A DNA stretch of 35,207 bases from NCBI GenBank assembly GCA_016790515.1, contig JAEUOY010000040.1, positions 1 through 35,207 on the forward strand, read 5' to 3'. Both the position numbers and the translations under genes were made by a program. This DNA comes from Burkholderiaceae bacterium (lineage in GTDB: Bacteria; Pseudomonadota; Gammaproteobacteria; Burkholderiales; Burkholderiaceae_C). Within the stretch, counting starts at the first letter, position 1, and each line of letters opens with the position of its first letter. This document shows positions 1-8,311 of the stretch, piece by piece. The notes below the pieces were generated by a model that was not told the origin of the DNA, searched no databases, and saw nothing but the letters and a program-made list of their open reading frames with translations.

Positions 1-12
1 AGGCTCTCTTGT

Positions 13-927
13 TCATGGGATGCTCCGGTTGAGGGCGACGACACCGTCGCCATCCCAGCTTTGCAGCGGGTGGGTGCGCACGTCGATGCCATGGCGTTGC
101 AGCGCGTTGCGCACGCTGCGCAGGCGTTGCACGGCGGGGTCACCGCGGCGCTGGGCGACCAGCACGGTGAGGATTTCGATCACCGTCAGATGAGTCAGGT
201 AGGCGTCGATGCCGACATGCATCACCGCGTCGTCGGGCACGCTCAGGCCCAGCAGCATGTCGGCGCGTGCGGCCAGCGCGGTGCCAGGGCGGGTCAGCGC
301 GACCGCGCGGGCACCCTGGGCGCGGGCGATGTCGACCGCATCGAGCAGCGAGGGCATGCCACCGACATGCGAGATCGCGATCACCACGCCCTGCGGACCC
401 TGCGCACCGGCGGCGACCTGCTGCAGATGGTAGTCAGACCAGGCGTTGGCCGACAGACCGAGGCGGAACAGCCGCGCCTGCAGGTCCTGGGCCATGAACC
501 ACGAGGTGGCGCCGGCGCCGAACAGGTCGATATGCGGCGCCGCGGCGATCGCGGCGACCGCGGCACCCAGTGCGGCCATGTCGAGCTGGCTGCGCACACC
601 GGCCACTGTCGCGGCGGCGCTGCGCGAGACCTTGCTTACCACGTCGTCGGCCGCGTCCTCGATGTTGACGCGGCGGTGCAGCGGCGAGCCGCCCAGCGCC
701 AGCGTTTGGGCCAGCGCCAGCTTGAACTCGCGCAGCCCGGCAAAGCCCAAGTCGCGGCAGGTGCGCATGATCGTCGGCACCGAGCTGCCCGAGCGCTCGG
801 CCAGCGCCTCGAAGCTCTCCTCGAGCACGCGGTCGGGGTCTTCGAGAATCGCGTCGAGGATCGCGCGCCGCGCCGCCGGCGCCCTGGCGCGGAGCTCCGA
901 GACCTTCTGCAACAAGGCATCGCTCAT
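13..927 (-). CDS. RpiR/MurR-family transcriptional regulator (HTH + SIS domain)
   Basis: A 304-residue regulator of the RpiR type. Residues 1-80 form the helix-turn-helix domain (ALAERSGSSVPTIMRTCRDLGF is the typical recognition region, followed by FKLALAQ). Residues about 125-260 form a SIS domain (IDLFGAGATSWFMAQDLQ and VVIAISHVGG), a fold that usually binds a phosphosugar but in some members binds other ligands. It is the last gene of the minus-strand transporter/deaminase operon, nine bases after the deaminase stop, so it probably autoregulates with the operon. The likely targets are the two TGAAA-N5-TTTCA sites at 7732-7746 and 7817-7831, since RpiR proteins often bind this kind of inverted repeat. 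The family is clear; ligand and targets are inference from context. Confidence 0.93.
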   Translation of the reverse strand: MSDALLQKVSELRARAPAARRAILDAILEDPDRVLEESFEALAERSGSSVPTIMRTCRDLGFAGLREFKLALAQTLALGGSPLHRRVNIEDAADDVVSKVSRSAAATVAGVRSQLDMAALGAAVAAIAAAPHIDLFGAGATSWFMAQDLQARLFRLGLSANAWSDYHLQQVAAGAQGPQGVVIAISHVGGMPSLLDAVDIARAQGARAVALTRPGTALAARADMLLGLSVPDDAVMHVGIDAYLTHLTVIEILTVLVAQRRGDPAVQRLRSVRNALQRHGIDVRTHPLQSWDGDGVVALNRSIP

Positions 928-936
928 CGCCGGCCT

Positions 937-2232
937 TCAAAAGTGCAGGGTCACCGCATCGCTGACGCGGTAATCGGCCTCGACGATCGGCATCCAGTGC
1001 CATTTGTCGAAGGTCGTGCAGGGGTGCGAGATGCCGAGGCCGATGCGCTCGCCGACGGACGGCGCCGCGGCTTCATCGGACGGATCCCAGCGCAGATAGG
1101 CATGCTGGTCGTTCAGGCCGGTGATCTGCCAGCTCGTCGGCACCGCGCTGGTGCTCAGTTCACCGCGCGCCGCACGGGCGATGGGCGCCGGCAGCGCCAG
1201 GTCGAACGAGATATCGCGCTTGCCGACGGCCAGGATCGCCAGCCCGGGCTCGGGCCGCGACTGCACCAGCGCCCAGACCTCCATCGCCGGGCGCAGGCTG
1301 TCGCCGCAACCGCAGCCGATGCGCGATTCGACCACGTTGACCATGCGTTGGTAGAAACCATGGTCGTGCGTGACATAACAACCCGAGCGCAGCAGGCCGC
1401 GCACCGGCCGGCCCAGCGCCGGCTTCAGGCGGCCGGCGACCAGGTCGAAGATCGCCGAGCCGCCGGCCGAGACCAGCACCTCGTCGCTGTCGAACAGCTG
1501 CTGGGCTTCGCAGTGGCGTGCCACCGCCTCGACGCGGTCCATCAGCGCTTCGGCGTAGGGCCGGTCGGCCTCGCTGTTGCCCTGTGCGCCCAGCCCTTCG
1601 TAACACTCGATGCCGACCAGATCGACCGCCGCGCTGGCATGCAGCCGGCCCGCCAGTTCGACGGCCTCGTCGTGGCTGCGGCAGCCGCTGCGCCCGCCGG
1701 CCAGGCCGATCTCGATCATCACCTCGAATCGCCGGCTGCCGGCATGCGCAGCGAACCAGGCCTCGATCAGCGCCAGCTGGGCCATCGAATCGACCAGGAA
1801 CACGATGCGCAGGTCGGCATGGGTGTGCAACAGCGACTGGATGCCGGCGAAGTCGGCGTCGCTCAGCACCTGGTTGGCGATCAGCGTGCGGCGCGCACCG
1901 GCGGCCACGCCGATCGCGAGTTGGGTGACGGTCGCGAAGGTCAGGCCCCAGGCGCCCGCATCGAGCTGGCGCCGGAACAGCTGCGGCGACATCGTCGTCT
2001 TGCCATGCGGCGCCAGCGCGATGCCCCAGGCCAACGTCTGCTGCTGCATCCAGGCCAGGTTGTGTTCCAGCGCCTCGCGCTTCAGAACCGCCAGCGGCAG
2101 CGGCAGGTCGCCGGCCAGGACATTCCAGCCCGTGGCGGCCAGTTCGCTGCGGCGCAGCGCCGGGTGGTCGAGCGGAAAGCCCTTGAAGCCAGGGCCGATC
2201 AGCGGGTCGAGCAAGTTGTCGATGTCGTTCAT
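937..2232 (-). CDS. PLP-dependent amino-acid deaminase / D-serine dehydratase-like (DSD1, alanine-racemase N-terminal fold)
   Basis: A 431-residue cytoplasmic enzyme of the DSD1/D-threonine-aldolase superfamily (fold III PLP enzymes). The expected PLP lysine lies in APHGKTTM (about residue 78). The C-terminal SHPCTTFDKW carries the His and Cys that bind zinc in eukaryotic-type D-serine dehydratases. The family converts D-serine, or related D-amino acids or D-threonine-type hydroxyamino acids, to 2-oxo acids through an enamine/imine intermediate. The start at 2232 is chosen because its ATG overlaps the upstream ATPase stop (ATGA), which suggests translational coupling; an in-frame extension to 2553 would run inside that ATPase gene. 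The neighbouring RidA gene fits an enzyme that releases a reactive imine. The exact substrate cannot be read from sequence. Confidence 0.88.
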   Translation of the reverse strand: MNDIDNLLDPLIGPGFKGFPLDHPALRRSELAATGWNVLAGDLPLPLAVLKREALEHNLAWMQQQTLAWGIALAPHGKTTMSPQLFRRQLDAGAWGLTFATVTQLAIGVAAGARRTLIANQVLSDADFAGIQSLLHTHADLRIVFLVDSMAQLALIEAWFAAHAGSRRFEVMIEIGLAGGRSGCRSHDEAVELAGRLHASAAVDLVGIECYEGLGAQGNSEADRPYAEALMDRVEAVARHCEAQQLFDSDEVLVSAGGSAIFDLVAGRLKPALGRPVRGLLRSGCYVTHDHGFYQRMVNVVESRIGCGCGDSLRPAMEVWALVQSRPEPGLAILAVGKRDISFDLALPAPIARAARGELSTSAVPTSWQITGLNDQHAYLRWDPSDEAAAPSVGERIGLGISHPCTTFDKWHWMPIVEADYRVSDAVTLHF

Positions 2233-3224
2233 GATGCGAGCGCGATGCGCAAGTCCTTGCGGCTGCAGGCGGTGAAACGGCCCGGGCTCTCCTCGTCCAG
2301 CGTCGGCACGGTCTGTGCGCAGGCGGCGATCGCATGCGGGCAGCGAGTGCGGAAGACGCAGCCCGAGGGCGGTGCGATCGGGCTTGGGATGTCGCCCTTC
2401 AGCGGCACCGCCTCGCTGACGATCAGCGGGTCGGGCTTGGGGCTGGCGGCCAGCAACGCCTGGGTGTAGGGGTGCAGCGGGCGCGCGAACAGTTCGGCAG
2501 TGGTCGCCACCTCCATCACCCGGCCGAGGTAGAGCACGACGACGCGGTCGCACAGGTATTCGACGACATCGAGGTCGTGCGAGATGAACAGCATCGTCAG
2601 GCCCAGGCGCTCGCGCAGGTCGGCGAGCAGGTTGATGACCTGCGACTGGATCGAGACGTCGAGCGCCGACAGCGGCTCGTCGGCGACGATGAACTCGGGT
2701 TCGACCGCCAGCGCCCGCGCGACGCCGATGCGCTGGCGCTGGCCGCCGGAGAACTCATGCGGGAAGCGGCTGGCATGCTCGGGCCGCAGGCCGACCGTCT
2801 GCAGCAGTTCGGCGATGCGGCGCTCGCGTTCGCCGGGACCCTTGGCCAGGCCGTGGGTGGACAGCGCCTCGCCGAGGATCGCGTTGATGCGCATCTTCGG
2901 GTTCAGGCTGGCATACGGGTCCTGAAAGATGATCTGCAGCTTGCTGCGCAGTTGGCGCATGCGCTCGCCCGACAGCGCGGCGATGTCGTCGCCGCGGTAG
3001 AGCACCTGGCCGTCGGTCCGTTCGAGCAGGCGCAGCACGGTGCGGCCTATCGTGCTCTTGCCCGAGCCCGATTCACCGACCAGGCCCAGCGTCTCGCCGG
3101 GATGGATCGCAAACGAGACATCGTCGACGGCGCGCACCGGCCGGTCCTTGCTGCCGAAATAGCGCTTGAGGTGGCGCACCTCGATCAATGGTGCCGAAGC
3201 GGTGGAAGCTTGCATGGTGGACAT
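2229..3224 (-). CDS. Peptide-type ABC transporter ATP-binding protein (OppF/DppF-like)
   Basis: A 331-residue ATPase, probably one half of the nucleotide-binding heterodimer on the cytoplasmic face of the importer. Visible motifs in order are Walker [10 protein letters not shown] (about 50-58), the Q-loop in [12 protein letters not shown], the signature [15 protein letters not shown], Walker [14 protein letters not shown] and the H-loop LFISHDL. The C-terminal oligopeptide/dipeptide extension ([13 protein letters not shown]) carries the cysteines that bind a 4Fe-4S cluster or metal in Opp/Dpp ATPases. Its stop overlaps the deaminase start by four bases, and the companion ATPase stop lies 22 bases upstream of its start. 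Annotated as DppF/OppF type because it follows a DppD-type gene. Confidence 0.95.
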   Translation of the reverse strand: MSTMQASTASAPLIEVRHLKRYFGSKDRPVRAVDDVSFAIHPGETLGLVGESGSGKSTIGRTVLRLLERTDGQVLYRGDDIAALSGERMRQLRSKLQIIFQDPYASLNPKMRINAILGEALSTHGLAKGPGERERRIAELLQTVGLRPEHASRFPHEFSGGQRQRIGVARALAVEPEFIVADEPLSALDVSIQSQVINLLADLRERLGLTMLFISHDLDVVEYLCDRVVVLYLGRVMEVATTAELFARPLHPYTQALLAASPKPDPLIVSEAVPLKGDIPSPIAPPSGCVFRTRCPHAIAACAQTVPTLDEESPGRFTACSRKDLRIALAS

Positions 3225-3246
3225 CCTGTTGAACTCGGGGCGATGT

Positions 3247-4281
3247 TCAGGCGGCGCGAGGCACGGCCAGGGCCGACACCTGCACGCAGCGGGCCTGGCG
3301 CGCTGCGCCGGTGACGATCAGGGCCGGCATCGCCTGCCTGCACAGCGCCGTCGCGCGGTCGCAGCGCGGCTCGAAGGCGCAGCCGGGCGGCGGCGAGAGT
3401 GGGCTCGAGACCTGGCCGCGGATCGCGAACAGCCGCTTCGGCCTGGGCTGCCCGGCGGCATGCGCCTTGCCCGGCAGGCAGGCCAGCAGGCCCTGGGTGT
3501 ACGGGTGCTCGGGTGTCGCGAACAAGGGCCGCACCGGCGCGCTCTCGACCACCCGGCCGGCGTACATCACGACCACGTCATCGGCATGGTGGGCGACGAC
3601 GCCGAGGTTGTGGGTGATGAACAGGATGCTCATGCCGGTCTCGGCCTGCAGCCGGCGCATCAGCACCAGGATCTGGGCCTGGATCGTCACGTCGAGCGCG
3701 GTGGTCGGTTCGTCGGCGATCAGCAGCGTCGGGTCGCAGGCCATTGCCAGCGCAATCATCACCCGCTGGCGCATGCCGCCCGACAGCTGGTGCGGATACT
3801 CGTGGATGCGCTGCGCGGCGGCCGGGATCTCGACCAGGTCGAGCATGCGCTTGGCATGCGCCAGCGCGGCCGTGCGGTCCAGCCCCTTGTGCAGGCGCAC
3901 GCTCTCGGCGATCTGCTCGCCGACGCTGAACACCGGATTCAGGCTGGTCATCGGCTCCTGGAAGATCATCGCCAGCTCGTTGCCGCGCAGCCGGCGCATC
4001 TCGCGGTCGCTCAACTTCAGCAGGTCGACCGCCTGGCCGGCGCGGGTGACGAAGCGGGTCTGGCCCGAGACCTGGGCGTTGGCGGTCCTGGCCAGCAGGC
4101 GCATCAGCGTCAGGCTGGTGACCGACTTGCCCGAACCCGATTCACCGACCAGCGCGGTGGTCTTGCCGGGCTGGATCGAAAAGCTCACGTCGGAGACCGA
4201 GCGCACCAGGCCGTCTTCGGTCGGGAACGCGGTGCTCAGGTTCTGCACCACCAGGCGCGCGGAATGCATCACGTGTGTCAT
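3247..4281 (-). CDS. Peptide-type ABC transporter ATP-binding protein (OppD/DppD-like)
   Basis: A 344-residue ATPase with Walker [11 protein letters not shown]-loop [15 protein letters not shown], signature [15 protein letters not shown], Walker [15 protein letters not shown]-loop [10 protein letters not shown], and a C-terminal cysteine segment ([15 protein letters not shown]) typical of OppD/DppD. The start at 4281 (MTHVMH) has a GAGG ribosome-binding sequence just upstream and lies eight bases after the DppC-type permease stop. The same frame stays open to 5190, but that stretch overlaps the permease genes in another frame and is a shadow. ATG at 4269 is a possible alternative start. Confidence 0.95.
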   Translation of the reverse strand: MTHVMHSARLVVQNLSTAFPTEDGLVRSVSDVSFSIQPGKTTALVGESGSGKSVTSLTLMRLLARTANAQVSGQTRFVTRAGQAVDLLKLSDREMRRLRGNELAMIFQEPMTSLNPVFSVGEQIAESVRLHKGLDRTAALAHAKRMLDLVEIPAAAQRIHEYPHQLSGGMRQRVMIALAMACDPTLLIADEPTTALDVTIQAQILVLMRRLQAETGMSILFITHNLGVVAHHADDVVVMYAGRVVESAPVRPLFATPEHPYTQGLLACLPGKAHAAGQPRPKRLFAIRGQVSSPLSPPPGCAFEPRCDRATALCRQAMPALIVTGAARQARCVQVSALAVPRAA

Positions 4282-4289
4282 GGCCGGCC

Positions 4290-5129
4290 TCACAGCGTCT
4301 TCTTCAGCTTGGGATCGAGCAGGTCGCGCACACCGTCGCCGAGCAGCTGCAGCGACAGCGCGGTGAAGATGATCGCCAGCCCCGGGAACAGCACGACCCA
4401 GAAGGCCTGGTGCGCATACTGCTGGCTGCCGGCGACCATCGTGCCCCAGGTCGGGATCTCGGGCGGCACGCCGACACCGAGGAAGGACAGGCCAGCTTCG
4501 GCCAGGATTGCATAGGCGAAGATGAACGACACCTGCACCAGGATAGGCGACATCAGGTTGGGCAGGATATGGCGCCACAGGATGCGCGAGGTGCGCACGC
4601 CCAGGGCACGCACCGCCTCGACGAACAGCAGCTCGCGCACCACCAGGGTCGAGGCGCGCACCACCCGCGCCACCCGCGGCGTGTAGACCAGCACCAGGGC
4701 CAGCACCACGTTGAGCAGCGTCGGGCCGAGGATGGCCACCAGCGCGATGGCCAGCAGGATGTCGGGGAAGGACATCATCGCGTCGACGACCCGCATCAGC
4801 GGTGTGTCGAGCTTCTTGAAGAAGCCGGCGACCAGGCCGAGCAGCGTGCCGGCGACCACCGAGCCCAGCGCGGTCAGCGCGGCGATCGCCAGCGAGTAGC
4901 GCGCGCCGTGCACGATGCGGGCATAGAGGTCGCGGCCCAGTTCGTCGGTGCCCATCAAGTGGGCGGCGCTGGGGCCCTTGAGCCGCTCCAGCACCGCCGT
5001 GTCGTTGGGGTCGGCCGAAGCGACCCAGGGCGCGGCCAGGGCCAGCACGGTGATGATCAGCAGCACGATCGCGGAGACCAGGACGATGCGGCGGTGCATC
5101 AGCTGGCGCAGGGTTCGGGGCAGTTGCAT
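4290..5129 (-). CDS. Peptide-type ABC transporter permease (OppC/DppC-like)
   Basis: A 279-residue inner-membrane permease of the DppC type: an N-terminal membrane segment (about 15-35), the periplasmic segment with [16 protein letters not shown] characteristic of the OppC/DppC N-terminal region, then a BPD_transp_1 domain with about five helices. The EAA loop that contacts the ATPases reads [19 protein letters not shown], and [17 protein letters not shown] is the usual C-terminal signature. Eleven bases separate it from the DppB-type gene, consistent with one transcript. Confidence 0.95.
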   Translation of the reverse strand: MQLPRTLRQLMHRRIVLVSAIVLLIITVLALAAPWVASADPNDTAVLERLKGPSAAHLMGTDELGRDLYARIVHGARYSLAIAALTALGSVVAGTLLGLVAGFFKKLDTPLMRVVDAMMSFPDILLAIALVAILGPTLLNVVLALVLVYTPRVARVVRASTLVVRELLFVEAVRALGVRTSRILWRHILPNLMSPILVQVSFIFAYAILAEAGLSFLGVGVPPEIPTWGTMVAGSQQYAHQAFWVVLFPGLAIIFTALSLQLLGDGVRDLLDPKLKKTL

Positions 5130-5140
5130 GGCGTACCTCT

Positions 5141-6082
5141 TCAGAGTTTGACGCGCGGGTCGACTGCGACATACAGCAGGTCGATCGCAAAATTGATCAG
5201 CACGTAGAGGCCGGCGATGACCAGCAAAGCACCCTGGATCACCGGATAGTCGCGCCGCAGCACCGCGTTGACGACCAGGTTGCCGACCCCGGGCAGGCCG
5301 AAGACCGTCTCGGTGACGACCGCGCCGCCGATCATCAGCGCCACCGTCAGGCCCAGCACGGTGACGATGGGCACCAGCGCGTTGCGCAGCGCATGCTTGA
5401 GCACCACGGTGCTCTCGGCCAGGCCCTTGGAGCGGGCCGTGCGCACATAGTCCTCACCGAGCACGTCGAGCATCGAGGCGCGGGTGAAGCGGATGATCAG
5501 CGCCGAGTTCAGCGTGCCCAGCACCGCGGCGGGCAGGATCAGCGCATGCAGCCGTTCGGCCAGCGCCGCGCCGGGCGCGCCATAGCCCGAGACCGGGAAC
5601 CAGCCCAGCGAGACCGCGAAGATCTGGATCAGCACGATGCCGAACCAGAAACTCGGCACGCTGGCACCCAGCATCGCGACACCAGTGAACAACTGGTCGA
5701 CCGGCCGGCCGCGAAACACCGCCGAGACGATGCCGCAGGGGATGCCGATCACAGCGGCGATGGCCACCGCCATCAGCGCCAGCAAGGTGGTCGGCTCGGC
5801 GCGTTCCCACAGCGCCTGGGTCACCGGGCGCTGCAGGAAGATCGACTGGCCGAGGTTGCCTTGCACCACCTCGCACAGCCAGTAGACGAACTGCAGCGGC
5901 AGCGGCTGGTCCAGGCCGTAGTCCTTTTGCACGCGGGCGATGTCGGCGGCGGTGGCCTGGTCGCCCAGCAGCACCGAGATCGGGTCGCCCGAGGCGGCGC
6001 GGGTCAGCACGAAGACCAGCACCGCGACGATGGCCAGCACGGCCATCATGCCGGCGAGGCGGGATGCGAGATAACGATGCAC
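5141..6082 (-). CDS. Peptide-type ABC transporter permease (OppB/DppB-like)
   Basis: A 313-residue inner-membrane permease of the DppB type. Residues 1-27 are the first membrane helix, followed by the family segment DPISVLLGDQATAADIARVQKDYGLDQPL in shortened form, and a BPD_transp_1 domain from about residue 95. The EAA motif is YVRTARSKGLAESTVVLKHAL and the C-terminal motif is ETVFGLPGVGNLVVNAVLRRDYP. Length and order match DppB. It follows the binding-protein gene by 70 bases and pairs with the DppC-type permease. Confidence 0.95.
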   Translation of the reverse strand: MHRYLASRLAGMMAVLAIVAVLVFVLTRAASGDPISVLLGDQATAADIARVQKDYGLDQPLPLQFVYWLCEVVQGNLGQSIFLQRPVTQALWERAEPTTLLALMAVAIAAVIGIPCGIVSAVFRGRPVDQLFTGVAMLGASVPSFWFGIVLIQIFAVSLGWFPVSGYGAPGAALAERLHALILPAAVLGTLNSALIIRFTRASMLDVLGEDYVRTARSKGLAESTVVLKHALRNALVPIVTVLGLTVALMIGGAVVTETVFGLPGVGNLVVNAVLRRDYPVIQGALLVIAGLYVLINFAIDLLYVAVDPRVKL

Positions 6083-6152
6083 GGCGGCACCTCCACGGGG
6101 GATGGAACGAAGAAAAGACGAAGCTGGCGGGCGCCGTCACCGGCGCGCGGCA

Positions 6153-7709
6153 TCACTTGATTCGGGCGTTCCAGAAGAACGGCCAGATCGCCGGCACGTA
6201 GCCGTCGAGCGCCGGGCTCCTGGCCGACAGGCCGTTGAACTTGCCGACGTTGATGTAGGGCACCTCGTCGTAGACCACCTGTTGCACCTTGCCCCACAGC
6301 GCGCCGCGCTTGGCCGGGTCGGCCTCGCGGTTGAAGGCCGCCAGCGCGGCCTGCTTGGCCGGGCTGGCCCACCAGCCCGGTGCGCCGTCACCGAGCTGCG
6401 GCGGCGACAGCATCGGCTCGGGGAACTGGCCCGAATGGGTGATGTAGAGATCCCACAGCTTGGGGTCGTTGCGGCGCTGCACCAGGGTCGCCCAGTCGAC
6501 CACGTTCAGGTCGACCTTGAAGCCGGCGCGCTTGAGCTGCTCGGCCATCAGCAGCGCCATGTTGTAGTGAAAGTCGTACTGGCGGCTGGTCAGCACGCGG
6601 ATCGGCTCGCCCTTGTAGCCGGCCTTCTCGGCGGCTTCCTTGGCGAGCTTGGCGTTGCGCTGGTTGTAGCGGTCGGTGCCGGCGGTCGAGTAGAACGGCG
6701 AGCCCTTGGGGAAGTGGTTGCCTTCGGCGGTGAAGAAGCGGGTGTCGCCGAAGCCGGCGGCCAGCATCTCGCCCTCGCCGATGGCGATCTGCATCGCCTG
6801 GCGCAGCGACTGGTTGGCGGCCACGCCTTCCTTGGTGTTGAGCACCAGGTAGGGGAAGCCGAACGACGGCGTCAGGATCGGCACGGTCTTGCCGCCCGAC
6901 TTCTCGAGCCGGGTCAGCGCCTCGACCGGCAGCAGGTCGGCGAAGTCGTACTGGCCGGCCAGCGCACCCTCGACCCGGGTGTTGGCGCTGGGTACCGGCG
7001 TGAAGCGCAGCTCCTCGATCAGCGCCTCGCGCTTGCCGCCATAGCCGCTGGCCGGCTCCTTGCGCGCGCTGTATTTGTCGAAGCGCGACAGCAGCACGTA
7101 CTGGTCGGGCTTGCGCTCCTTGAAACGGTAGGGGCCGGTGCCGACGAAGTCCTTCAGCGGCTGGGCGATCGCTTCCTTGGCCATGATCGCCGCCATGCCA
7201 CTGGGCAGTGCCAGCTGGGCCAGCAGCGGTGCATAGGGCGCATTCAGCGTGATCTCGACGCCCAGCGCTCCCTTGGCCTTCAGTGCGGCCAGTTCCTTGG
7301 CCACCGCCTTGCCGCGCGGCGAGCTGTCCATCCAGCGCTGCAGGCTGGCGACCACGTCGTCGGCGTTCAGCTCGCGCCCGCTGTGCAGCATCACCCCCTT
7401 GCGCAGCGTGATGCTGTAGGTCTTGCCGTCGGCCGAGACCTTGGGCAGCGCCTCGGCCAGCATAGGCACCACGTTCCACTTGGCGTCGAAGGTGTAGAGC
7501 GGCTCGTAGACATGCTGCATGATGGTGCCGACCAGGTCGGCAGTGGAAGCCATCGGGTCCAGCGTCTGCGGCTCGGCGACCATCGCCAGCGTGGCGTGGT
7601 TGCGCGTCGCCTGGGCCAGCGTGGCGCCGGCACTCAGGCAGAGCGCCGCGGCAACGGCTGCCGTGCGCAGCAGGAAGGGGCGGCGGGACGAAGGGGCAAC
7701 ACGGCGCAT
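6153..7709 (-). CDS. Periplasmic solute-binding protein of the peptide/nickel ABC family (SBP_bac_5)
   Basis: A 518-residue periplasmic binding protein, the first gene of the operon. The leader contains a twin-arginine-like SRRPFLL followed by a hydrophobic stretch ending at ATLAQA, so Tat or Sec export is possible. The mature part has the family motifs (AMVAEPQTLDPM near the N-terminus, LRKGVMLHSGRELNADDVVASLQRW, FVGTGPYRFKE). The start at 7709 is preceded by a GGAG sequence; the open frame to 7844 runs through the promoter/operator region and is not coding. Ligands in this family are mostly di-/oligopeptides but include opines, amino-acid derivatives and metals. The linked deaminase and RidA suggest a peptide or amino-acid derivative (inference). 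Confidence 0.94.
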   Translation of the reverse strand: MRRVAPSSRRPFLLRTAAVAAALCLSAGATLAQATRNHATLAMVAEPQTLDPMASTADLVGTIMQHVYEPLYTFDAKWNVVPMLAEALPKVSADGKTYSITLRKGVMLHSGRELNADDVVASLQRWMDSSPRGKAVAKELAALKAKGALGVEITLNAPYAPLLAQLALPSGMAAIMAKEAIAQPLKDFVGTGPYRFKERKPDQYVLLSRFDKYSARKEPASGYGGKREALIEELRFTPVPSANTRVEGALAGQYDFADLLPVEALTRLEKSGGKTVPILTPSFGFPYLVLNTKEGVAANQSLRQAMQIAIGEGEMLAAGFGDTRFFTAEGNHFPKGSPFYSTAGTDRYNQRNAKLAKEAAEKAGYKGEPIRVLTSRQYDFHYNMALLMAEQLKRAGFKVDLNVVDWATLVQRRNDPKLWDLYITHSGQFPEPMLSPPQLGDGAPGWWASPAKQAALAAFNREADPAKRGALWGKVQQVVYDEVPYINVGKFNGLSARSPALDGYVPAIWPFFWNARIK

Positions 7710-7731
7710 GATGATCTCCGGGGCGGGTTGA

Positions 7732-7746
7732 TGAAAGTATTTTTCA
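7732..7746. promoter_or_regulatory. Candidate RpiR operator 1 (TGAAA-N5-TTTCA)
   Basis: A perfect inverted repeat TGAAA-GTATT-TTTCA, AT-rich against a very GC-rich background. It lies 23 bases upstream of the binding-protein start. The same format recurs at 7817-7831, with centres 85 bases apart. The best candidate ligand protein is the RpiR regulator encoded at the operon's end. Confidence 0.6.
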
Positions 7747-7755
7747 AACATCGCC

Positions 7756-7783
7756 ACTATGACCGTTTGATTCGACCGTTCAA
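7756..7783 (-). promoter_or_regulatory. Candidate sigma70-type promoter of the transporter/deaminase operon
   Basis: On the minus strand TTGAAC (7778-7783) and CATAGT (7756-7761) are separated by 16 bases. Transcription would begin near 7749, immediately before the operator at 7732-7746, which suits a repressor that blocks initiation or early elongation. The -10 element matches only 4 of 6 consensus bases, so this is tentative. Confidence 0.4.
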
Positions 7784-7816
7784 CTAGGGTTTTCTCTAGT
7801 TCTTCGGCGATTTTTT

Positions 7817-7831
7817 GAAATACACTTTCAC
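7817..7831. promoter_or_regulatory. Candidate RpiR operator 2 (TGAAA-N5-TTTCA)
   Basis: A second perfect TGAAA-TACAC-TTTCA inverted repeat, 63 bases upstream of the RidA start. A TTGAAA (7816-7821) that could act as a -35 element for the plus-strand gene overlaps it. It probably places ridA under the same regulator as the divergent operon. Confidence 0.6.
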
Positions 7832-7894
7832 TCTTAAGGCGCAACTCGGCCTCGCACCCCGCTCTTCAACCCCAAACCCAACAGCAGAAGATCC

Positions 7895-8284
7895 ATGGCT
7901 CTCGACTACCTGGGCACCCCGCCCGTCGCCTCCGACCGCCAGGCGCGACCCTTCTCGCCCGCCGTGCGCGCGGGTGACTTCATCTACGTGTCGGGCCAGG
8001 TGCCGGCCAATGCCGAGGGCGAGATCGTCGCCGGCGGCATCGAGGCGCAGACCCGGCAGGTGATGGAGAACCTGAAGAACGTGCTGGCGCTGGCCGGCGC
8101 GGGTTTCGACGATGTCTGCAAGTGCACCTGCTGGCTGCAGGACGCACGCGACTTCGGCGCCTTCAACCGCATCTACATGAGCTACTTCCCGAACGGCCGG
8201 CCGGCACGCTCGACCACCGAGGCGCGGCTGATGGTCGACGCCAAGGTCGAGATCGACGTCATCGCCTACAAGCCCAGGGCCTGA
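7895..8284 (+). CDS. RidA-family (YjgF/YER057c/UK114) enamine/imine deaminase
   Basis: A 129-residue protein of the usual RidA length. The key arginine that binds the carboxylate of 2-aminoacrylate in RidA is present in RPARSTTEA (Arg105), and the C-terminal VEIDVIAY matches the family. RidA proteins form trimers in the cytoplasm and hydrolyse reactive enamine/imine intermediates released by PLP enzymes. The gene is divergent from the transporter/deaminase operon and shares an operator with it. The likely task is to clear the imine made by the deaminase at 937-2232, which is inference from context. The ribosome-binding sequence (AGAAG) is weak. Confidence 0.93.
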   Translation: MALDYLGTPPVASDRQARPFSPAVRAGDFIYVSGQVPANAEGEIVAGGIEAQTRQVMENLKNVLALAGAGFDDVCKCTCWLQDARDFGAFNRIYMSYFPNGRPARSTTEARLMVDAKVEIDVIAYKPRA

Positions 8285-8291
8285 GTCGCAG

Positions 8292-8307
8292 GCCGGCGCG
8301 AGCCGGC
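8292..8307. terminator. Short GC hairpin between convergent genes
   Basis: GCCGGC-GCGA-GCCGGC forms a perfect six-pair stem with a GNRA-type tetraloop, between the convergent RidA and CoA-transferase genes. There is no T-run on either side, so it may be a weak bidirectional terminator or just a transcript-end stabiliser. Confidence 0.35.
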
Positions 8308-8311
8308 GGCG

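Noticed and set aside
61-2469. Long plus-strand open frame (802 codons) opposite the RpiR, deaminase and ATPase genes
   Set aside because: Composition is Gln/Arg/His-rich with no recognisable domain; it is the GC-driven antisense shadow of well-supported minus-strand genes.
7710-7844. In-frame N-terminal extension of the solute-binding protein (MRLKSESVFQKIAEELE...)
   Set aside because: It would include both candidate operators and the promoter; the start at 7709 has a ribosome-binding sequence followed directly by a signal peptide.
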